Notes under the pieces: generated by a model
Database searches by the model: none
Told to the model about the DNA's origin: nothing
The model's input: only the letters and a program-made list of their open reading frames with translations
From: Polaribacter sp.
GTDB lineage: Bacteria; Bacteroidota; Bacteroidia; Flavobacteriales; Flavobacteriaceae
DNA: 16,350 bases
Assembly (NCBI GenBank): GCA_029245665.1
Contig: JAQWOW010000127.1
Location: forward strand, 1-16,350
Direction: 5' to 3'
Made by a program: the position numbers and the translations under genes
Shown: positions 7,987 through 14,253 of the stretch, piece by piece
Layout: each line of letters opens with the position of its first letter
Position numbering within the stretch: the stretch's first letter is position 1

Positions 7987-8007
7987 AAAATTAATTTCTC
8001 TAATCCA

Positions 8008-9474
8008 TCAAATAGCATCTTTGTTTACTTTTGTTCGCATTATTTTTAGTTTTTCTCTATACTTTTCTACAAGTTTGTCATTATTTGGTAATTTTGAGAT
8101 ATCAGTATTTTGCTTGCTATCTTTATGATTATCATAAAGCATATTTCCTAAGTATTTTTCATCTTCATAAAATTCTGTATATGAATAATCCTTATCAATT
8201 ATTGCTTCCCCTTGTTTGTATCGTGTATAGACCTCTTTTTTTAGTATTCTAGAGGGGTCTTCTAAAACTGGGATCAAACTTTTACCGTGAATATATGAGG
8301 GTGCTTTAATATTAGCAATGTCGCACAAAGTAGGATAAACATCTACCAATTCTGTAAAAGATTGGGTAGTTTTATTCTTTGCGTATTGAGGGGAAGAAAT
8401 TATAAAAGGAATTTTCACTGCTTCATTAAATGTACTGTGTTTACACCAGAAACCATGTTCACCGAGAAAATAGCCGTGGTCACTCCATAAGATTATAGTT
8501 GTATTTTCTCTTAACCCCAAATCGTCTAAACCTTTAACCAACTCTCCAATTAAAACATCCATATAACTAACACTAGCATAATAGCCATGTATTAAATTAC
8601 GCGCCAAATCATCGTCAAGTTGACCTTCTGAAGGAATGTCTAAATAATTTTTTCTCATTTCAGCAGAATTGTGTTGCGCTTCAATTGCTATATCTGGAGA
8701 GTTGTGAGGCTGATACACATTATCTGCTAATTGAATTGCATCATGGTCATACAAGTCCCAATATTTTTTAGGTTGGATAAATGGTAAATGAGGAGATACA
8801 TATCCTACAGCCATAAAGAAAGGTTTATTTTCTTCTTTTAATAGGTTCATTTTATGGATAGCATTTTTGGTTATTTTTCCGTCATTATAGGCATAATCGT
8901 CTACATCTGGGTATTCAAATGTTGGTTGTTTCTTTCCATATTCTCCTCTTTCAGCATTTTTTATTCTTTCGATAGAAATCGGATCTTGAAAATCTGATTG
9001 AATTTGACCGTTGTCTTTTTCAGACCAATGCTCTTCAAAGTCATCTGAATGATGGTATATCTTTCCGTAGGATATAGTTTCATAACCATTCTCTTTAAAA
9101 ATTTGATTTAATGAAACTGCGTTGGGTTCATCTACAGAAGCTCTAGAAGAGAAATCGTTGAAACGTTTTTCACTAGGACGAATTCCTGTCATAATACTTG
9201 CTCTACTAGCACCGCAAACAGCAATATTTGTATAGGCATTGTTAAACTGAAGTCCTTCAGAGGCTAATTTATCAATATTTGGGGTGATCATTTTAGTTTC
9301 TCCGTATGCACTAATTTTTGGTCTAAAATCATCAATAGAAATAAATAAAATATTTTGTTTTTTTAATGTTGGATTGGAAGCAGATTTTTCACTTTTTGTA
9401 TTCTTACAACTCGTTATTGTAAAGACTAAAAAAAGGGTGAATATTGCTAGTTTATTAAAGTTTAATGTACTCAT
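8008..9474 (-). CDS. S1 sulfatase, iduronate-2-sulfatase-like lipoprotein
   Basis: 488 residues. The N-terminus is a lipoprotein signal with lipobox ITSC, giving C23 as the acylated residue. Residues after it (KNTKSEK) lack an acidic surface-export signal, so a periplasm-facing anchor is more likely. The catalytic core is CGASR at 87-91, with C87 expected to become formylglycine (C-x-A-x-R form). Metal and active-site motifs are ISIDD (D48, D49), YGKIYH (K138, H141), SPHLP (H229) and SDHGYFLGEHGFW (D332, H333), then K345. The pattern SIDDFRPKISAYG with LGEHGFW matches iduronate-2-sulfatase-like S1 enzymes, which remove 2-O-sulfate from uronic acids; the actual target here is inferred to be an algal oligosaccharide. 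It is the last gene of the five-gene operon, 10 bp after its upstream neighbour. The ATG is fixed by the signal sequence. Confidence 0.9.
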   Translation of the reverse strand: MSTLNFNKLAIFTLFLVFTITSCKNTKSEKSASNPTLKKQNILFISIDDFRPKISAYGETKMITPNIDKLASEGLQFNNAYTNIAVCGASRASIMTGIRPSEKRFNDFSSRASVDEPNAVSLNQIFKENGYETISYGKIYHHSDDFEEHWSEKDNGQIQSDFQDPISIERIKNAERGEYGKKQPTFEYPDVDDYAYNDGKITKNAIHKMNLLKEENKPFFMAVGYVSPHLPFIQPKKYWDLYDHDAIQLADNVYQPHNSPDIAIEAQHNSAEMRKNYLDIPSEGQLDDDLARNLIHGYYASVSYMDVLIGELVKGLDDLGLRENTTIILWSDHGYFLGEHGFWCKHSTFNEAVKIPFIISSPQYAKNKTTQSFTELVDVYPTLCDIANIKAPSYIHGKSLIPVLEDPSRILKKEVYTRYKQGEAIIDKDYSYTEFYEDEKYLGNMLYDNHKDSKQNTDISKLPNNDKLVEKYREKLKIMRTKVNKDAI

Positions 9475-9484
9475 TATTATTAAT

Positions 9485-11140
9485 TTAATTGGATGTTATT
9501 TCTGATGCTTTATAGCCAATTCTTATGGCTCTTGCTACAATCTTTTGGTTATTTTTTTGTTGTATTGGAGTGTGATATAAATTCCAATGATTTGTACCAA
9601 TTTCTTTGCCAGTTTGATAACCAATTGATGCGCCTTCTGTTTTGCATTCTAATTGCAACATTCCTTGTGATTGTTCAGTAAAAAGGACATTTTTAGTTAC
9701 TGGCTGCCTCATTTCTGGCCAAAATAGTTCTATTAAATCGTGTTCTGGAATAAAGCCTTTGTCGCCAATTTCTAATTGCCAATTGGCCAATGCTTTTCTA
9801 TATTTTGATAAATGCTTTTCATAATTTGGATCCTCAGCAAGGTTATGTACTTCATAAGGATCGTTTTCTAAATCGTACAATTCTTCTCTTGGTTTGGTTT
9901 TCATAAACATATAAGCAGCATCACCTTTTAATTTTTTTTGACGATTTAACTCAATCAGTTTCGCATTCATTCTAATTTGTTCTCTGTATCTATTTCTATA
10001 AATTAAAGGCAATTGAGGTAAGAAGTTTTTAATATACACAAAGCGTCCATCTAAAACAGAACGTTGCATATCTGTGGTTTCATCAAAACGATCTGCAGTT
10101 CCAAAAACTAATTTTCTTGGAGCTTCTTCATATTTTCCGGCAAAGGCTTTGCCATCATAATGATTGGGTGGTTTTATGTTTAAAAGAGATAAAACTGTTG
10201 GGCCTAAATCCATTAAGGATACGATTCGATCATCAACTTTTCCAGCCATTTTTTTATTTGGATAACGGATAATTAGAGGAACATGAAGTCCCGTGTTTCC
10301 CACTGCACGTTTTTGTCTTAACAGATTTCCTCCATGATCACTCCAGAACATGATGATTGTGTTGTCTAATAATTCATCTTCTTCTAATTGTTTCATTAAC
10401 TCACCAACCTGACGATCCATTTCTTCGATATTCGAATATTTACGAGCTATATCTTGTCTTACTTCTGGTATATCTGCAAAATAGGCTGGTACAATTACTT
10501 CGCTTTGCTTTACAGTTAGTGGTTTGTTTTTTCTTTGCCAAATTCTAGATTCATGGGTTACTAAAAAATTTCGAACATAGAAAAATGGTTTTCCGGCAGG
10601 AGCATCTTTGTAACTTACCGAATATGATACTTCATCCCAAGCTGTGAATGGTGCGTTAAATTGATAATCACACTTAAAATTATTTGCAGCATAATATCCT
10701 TTTTTTCGAAGAATTTCGGTAAAAGGTTTCACATAAGTTGGAGGTACAACCTCGTATTCTGGAATATTTCTTCCTGTTTTATCTTTAATTCCTTTATACG
10801 TTTTGTGTGTAACTTCTTCTGGGGTTTTGTAATTATGATAATCGCCAGTTCTCATATTATGAGCACCTATTCTTGCAGAATAAACTCCTGTAATTATAGA
10901 AAATCTACTTGGTGCACAAACACCAACTGTTGAATAGGCATTTGTATACCTTACCCCTTCTTTTGCAAGTTTATCTAAATTAGGTGTTTTGATAACTTTA
11001 TTGCCATAAGAGCCTAAAATTGGCCCCATATCTTCAGTACTTAACCAAACAATATTTAAAGGTTTTTTAGATTTGTTTTGTGCCTTACTATTGATTGACA
11101 ATACACAGCATAAAACAATAATTATTTGCTTTGTTTTCAT
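9485..11140 (-). CDS. S1 sulfatase, sulfamidase-like, with C-terminal beta-strand extension
   Basis: 551 residues. A signal peptide (about 1-21, ending SKAQ) directs it to the periplasm; no lipobox or T9SS tail is seen. The sulfatase signature is CAPSR at 75-79 with formylglycine precursor C75. Metal ligands lie in LSTEDMG (E36, D37) and WSDHGG (D268, H269), and basic residues in RQKRA (K277, R278) fit the sulfate pocket. THESRIW and GTADRFDETTDMQR resemble S1 enzymes annotated as heparan N-sulfatases; sulfate-ester activity is as likely here. Residues about 478-551 form an extension (LECKTEGASIGY, AIRIGYKASE) like the chitobiase/beta-hexosaminidase C-terminal domain, seen on some sulfatases, probably structural. 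It starts 4 bp after the preceding sulfatase, consistent with translational coupling. The family is certain; the substrate is not. Confidence 0.9.
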   Translation of the reverse strand: MKTKQIIIVLCCVLSINSKAQNKSKKPLNIVWLSTEDMGPILGSYGNKVIKTPNLDKLAKEGVRYTNAYSTVGVCAPSRFSIITGVYSARIGAHNMRTGDYHNYKTPEEVTHKTYKGIKDKTGRNIPEYEVVPPTYVKPFTEILRKKGYYAANNFKCDYQFNAPFTAWDEVSYSVSYKDAPAGKPFFYVRNFLVTHESRIWQRKNKPLTVKQSEVIVPAYFADIPEVRQDIARKYSNIEEMDRQVGELMKQLEEDELLDNTIIMFWSDHGGNLLRQKRAVGNTGLHVPLIIRYPNKKMAGKVDDRIVSLMDLGPTVLSLLNIKPPNHYDGKAFAGKYEEAPRKLVFGTADRFDETTDMQRSVLDGRFVYIKNFLPQLPLIYRNRYREQIRMNAKLIELNRQKKLKGDAAYMFMKTKPREELYDLENDPYEVHNLAEDPNYEKHLSKYRKALANWQLEIGDKGFIPEHDLIELFWPEMRQPVTKNVLFTEQSQGMLQLECKTEGASIGYQTGKEIGTNHWNLYHTPIQQKNNQKIVARAIRIGYKASEITSN

Positions 11141-11144
11141 ATGT

Positions 11145-12563
11145 TTAATAATGTAATTTTACATAATCTTTGTCTTGTAATTTTCCCTGTAAATTTTGAG
11201 GAACTTTAGTCCATTTTGTATTTTTATCTAAAGGATGTAAAGTGGGTTTTAACAAGGGCATTTTATGAGTTATTAAAAAATCGTTTTGAGCAACCATCCA
11301 CGTTGCTAACGTTTTTGATAATGCTTCTTTTTGCTGTTGGTATTTTTTATTTTTTGCTAAATTCTTTTTTTGATAAGGATCATTTTTTAAATCGTACAAT
11401 TCTTCAAAAGGAATTTTAGAGTAGTAATTAGCACCCATTTTAATAAATTTATTTACAATCTCATTATCACCCAAATTAGCATCTACAACTTCTTTTGCGT
11501 TAAAGTTTTTTATCAATTTAAAACGTTCTCCTCTTACCATTCTTGAAGGGAAAACTTTACCATTTCTAACATTTTGCTTTGTAGCAACACCATAGATGTA
11601 TTTATTAACTTTAGATTTATCTCCTTTTAACGTTTTTAAAAAGCTTTTCCCGTCGATTTCTTTAGGGATTTTTGTATTCGATATTTCTAAAAACGTAGGC
11701 AAAACATCTACAAAAGAAAGCAACGTATTTGAGGTAGATTTTGGTTTTACAACACCTGGCCATCTAACAATAAAAGGTACTTTTAGACCCTGTTCTTTTA
11801 ACCCCCATTTTCCAGAAATTCCATGATCTGAGGCATAAATAAACATTGAGTTTTCTTTTAATCCATAATCATCAACCATTTTAAGAATTTTACCTAATTG
11901 AATATTATCATCTTCTATATTTTGATAATATCCAGGTTTGAAATTCCCTACTTTTCCATTATCATATGGCAATTGATAAATGTCTTTTTTTGTATATTTT
12001 TTTGTCTTTGGATAAGGCCCATGAGGGTAATCTGAAGTAATAAAAATGCAGAAAGGTTTTTTAGTGGTTTTTAAATAATTATCAATTTTATTTAAAGGCA
12101 AATAACGATGATTTATATTTTCAAAATAGTGAGACCAATTAAAAACAGCGTTTGGTTTTACATGACTTTTTCCTGCTAAAACTACCTCATAACCTGCTTT
12201 TTTCAAAAGAGTTGCTACGCTTTTAATTTGAGGTTTGACTCCTATATGATTTGCCATACAGCCGTTTTTTAAAGGATACATTCCTGTAAATATTTGCGAA
12301 CGAGCAGGGGCACAAATGGCTTGAGCAGCATAAAAATTTGTAAATTTCATACCCTCTTTTGCCAATAGATCTACATTAGAAGTACTTACATTTGGATTTC
12401 CATACGTACCATAATCAAGTTGATCTTGGTCATCTGCTAAATAGAAAATAAAGTTTGGATTTTCTTTTAATTTTGAAGCTTTGTTGCTTTGTGCAACTAT
12501 GCTTTTACAGGCTGTTAAAACCACTAATAAAAATAGGAGGAATATGTTTTTATATAATTTCAT
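11145..12563 (-). CDS. S1 sulfatase, lipoprotein; paralogue of the upstream T9SS sulfatase
   Basis: 472 residues. The signal ends in lipobox LTAC, so C19 is the expected acylation site; the following residues (KSIVAQ) lack an acidic surface-export signal, suggesting a periplasmic lipoprotein. The catalytic core is CAPAR at 84-88, with C84 the formylglycine precursor. Other motifs are LADDQDQ (D44, D45), AGKSHVKP (K132, H134), YPHGPYP (H181), ASDHG (D246, H247) and K252. GKSHVKP...F and the NGC..NH stretch are like sulfamidase-type S1 enzymes. It is collinear with the protein at 12570-14243 from the first strand to the end (DYVKLHY versus DYIPLHY) and then stops, whereas the paralogue continues into a T9SS tail. 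The genes are 6 bp apart, so this is a tandem duplication within the operon. The likely task is the same desulfation on imported oligosaccharides. Confidence 0.9.
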   Translation of the reverse strand: MKLYKNIFLLFLLVVLTACKSIVAQSNKASKLKENPNFIFYLADDQDQLDYGTYGNPNVSTSNVDLLAKEGMKFTNFYAAQAICAPARSQIFTGMYPLKNGCMANHIGVKPQIKSVATLLKKAGYEVVLAGKSHVKPNAVFNWSHYFENINHRYLPLNKIDNYLKTTKKPFCIFITSDYPHGPYPKTKKYTKKDIYQLPYDNGKVGNFKPGYYQNIEDDNIQLGKILKMVDDYGLKENSMFIYASDHGISGKWGLKEQGLKVPFIVRWPGVVKPKSTSNTLLSFVDVLPTFLEISNTKIPKEIDGKSFLKTLKGDKSKVNKYIYGVATKQNVRNGKVFPSRMVRGERFKLIKNFNAKEVVDANLGDNEIVNKFIKMGANYYSKIPFEELYDLKNDPYQKKNLAKNKKYQQQKEALSKTLATWMVAQNDFLITHKMPLLKPTLHPLDKNTKWTKVPQNLQGKLQDKDYVKLHY

Positions 12564-12569
12564 AAACTA

Positions 12570-14243
12570 TTATTGTTTTATAAATTTAAGACTTGAAAAC
12601 TGTTTGGTGTCTTTTGAATATGAAGATACAATATAGACTCCTCTCTCTAAAAAACGAGTGTCAATAGTAGCACTATCAACATTGTCATATTCGATCTGAA
12701 GCAATTGTTGTCCCCTTAGATTAAAAAGTTTTATCTGGTAAGAGCCTAAAGTATTGAATACTAACGGAAGTTCCTCCATTATGGGATTTTCAAAAATAGA
12801 AAACAGACTAGAATATTCAGCGGCATTAAAATCAGAAACTCCTAAAATACTATTATAATGCAAGGGAATATAGTCATTCTCTGACAAAGACCCTTCCAAT
12901 TCACTTGAAACTAGATTCCATTGAGAATTTATATCCAAAGGGTGTAAAGTTGGGAAAAGTAAAGGCATTTTATATGTTATTAAGAAATCATTTTGATCCA
13001 GCATCCAGTCCTCTAATGCTGCTGCTAATTCTTCTTTTTTATTTTGATATGTAGAGTCTGTAATAAGGTTATTCTGTTCATAGGGGTCTGCATCTAGATC
13101 GTAAAGTTCTTCATAAGGTACTGTTGGGAATTTATTAGCACCTATTTCTAAAAAAGCATTGATGTAAGGATTCTCTCCTAGATTCGAAGCTACCACATCG
13201 ACTGAATTATAGTTACGAATAAATTTAAACTGCTGTCCCCGAATCATACGTGAAGGAAAAACAGTACATTTTTGAATATTTTGTCGGGTAGAAATTCCGT
13301 ACACATACTCATGAACTATCTCGGTATTTCCTTTTAAAGTAGTATAAAAACTTTTTCCATCAAGTTCCTCAGGCACGTTAGCTCCAGCGATGTCTAAAAA
13401 TGTTGGCAATACATCAATCAAGGAAAGTAATGTTTCGGAAGTAGATTGGGGAGCTATATTGCCAGGCCATCTAATAACAAGAGGTACTCTTAGTCCTGGT
13501 TCAGAAACGCTATATTTTCCTGTAATTCCATGATCTGCAGCATAAGCAAATAGTGTATTGTTTTTGAGACCATGATTATCGACCATTTCAAGGACTTGCT
13601 CTAATTGTGCGTTGTCATCTTTAATATTTTGATAATATCCTGGTTTGAAATTAGCAACCCATGAACCATTATAAGGTAATTGGTAAATATCTTCTTTGGT
13701 ATAATCAGTATCACTTGGATAAGGTCCATGAGGTAAATCTGAAGCAATAATTAAACAAAAGGGATTATTTACATTTTCTAAATAAGTATCAATAGATGTC
13801 AAAGGTAAGTATCGTTGATTTATAGGTGGAAAATATTTAGACCAGCTGAAAACAGATGATGGTTTTACATGGCTTTTTCCTGCCAAAACAACCTCGTAAC
13901 CTGCTGATTTTAGATAATCTGTAATACTTAAAATACCTGACTTTACTGGTAGATGATTTGCCATACAGCCATTTTCCATGGCATATAAACCCGTGAATAT
14001 TTGAGATCGGCTAGGTGCACAAATTGCTTGTCCTGCATATACTTTGTTAAATAACATTCCTTCAGAAGCAAGTTGATCTACTGCTGGAGTATGTACATTT
14101 GGATTGCCATAAGCCCCATAATCTAACTGATCTTGATCATCTGCCAAATAAAAAATAAAGTTTGGTTTATTTGTTTCTTGTGCTTCAGTAATCTGAAAAA
14201 AAACTAAGAAGAGTATTAAGAATGAGGGTCTTTGAAATTTCAT
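12570..14243 (-). CDS. Secreted S1 sulfatase with T9SS tail
   Basis: 557 residues. A signal peptide (about 1-22, ending TEAQ) is followed by a sulfatase domain (about 27-463). The catalytic motif is CAPSR at 75-79 with C75 the formylglycine precursor. Metal and active-site residues are D35/D36 (LADDQDQ), K123 and H125 (AGKSHVKP), H172 (LPHGPYP), D237/H238 (AADHG) and K243. After LHY (461-463), where its paralogue ends, a linker leads to a T9SS sorting domain (about 478-557: SIFENP, IKLFNLRGQ, GVYIVSS, SLKFIKQ). The protein is thus expected outside the cell or on its surface, where it would strip sulfate from intact polysaccharide so that GH10 and GH30 enzymes can reach the backbone. It lies 10 bp after the GH30 gene. 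The sulfatase family is certain; the sulfate position removed is not known. Confidence 0.9.
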   Translation of the reverse strand: MKFQRPSFLILFLVFFQITEAQETNKPNFIFYLADDQDQLDYGAYGNPNVHTPAVDQLASEGMLFNKVYAGQAICAPSRSQIFTGLYAMENGCMANHLPVKSGILSITDYLKSAGYEVVLAGKSHVKPSSVFSWSKYFPPINQRYLPLTSIDTYLENVNNPFCLIIASDLPHGPYPSDTDYTKEDIYQLPYNGSWVANFKPGYYQNIKDDNAQLEQVLEMVDNHGLKNNTLFAYAADHGITGKYSVSEPGLRVPLVIRWPGNIAPQSTSETLLSLIDVLPTFLDIAGANVPEELDGKSFYTTLKGNTEIVHEYVYGISTRQNIQKCTVFPSRMIRGQQFKFIRNYNSVDVVASNLGENPYINAFLEIGANKFPTVPYEELYDLDADPYEQNNLITDSTYQNKKEELAAALEDWMLDQNDFLITYKMPLLFPTLHPLDINSQWNLVSSELEGSLSENDYIPLHYNSILGVSDFNAAEYSSLFSIFENPIMEELPLVFNTLGSYQIKLFNLRGQQLLQIEYDNVDSATIDTRFLERGVYIVSSYSKDTKQFSSLKFIKQ

Positions 14244-14253
14244 AGATTTTACA

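Larger units (their letters stand above)
7680..8007 (-). promoter_or_regulatory. Intergenic region between sulfatase operon and beta-helix gene
   Basis: This 328-bp gap is the longest between genes in the window and no gene was found in it. Reading in the direction of transcription it holds: a TAATTTTG word (7986-7993); an inverted-repeat structure followed by T-rich sequence (7935-7986); a TATATTTG promoter word (7866-7873); the shared 15-bp word (7796-7810); an 11-bp direct repeat, GTGTGTTTTTT, in two copies 17 bp apart (7745-7755 and 7762-7772); and an 8-bp inverted repeat, TTTTACAA/TTGTAAAA (7723-7730 and 7758-7765). It probably ends one transcript and starts another. Confidence 0.55.

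Noticed and set aside
7986..7993. TAATTTTG (minus strand) as the promoter of the beta-helix gene
   Set aside because: It abuts the end of the last sulfatase gene, lies before the candidate terminator, and its nearest TTG is only 15 bp upstream, shorter than the usual spacer. TATATTTG at 7866-7873 is the better candidate.
8008..9474. CGASR instead of CxPxR in the iduronate-2-sulfatase-like enzyme as a sign of inactivity
   Set aside because: Alanine at the third position is an accepted variant of the formylglycine motif (C-x-P/A-x-R), and the metal-binding motifs are intact.
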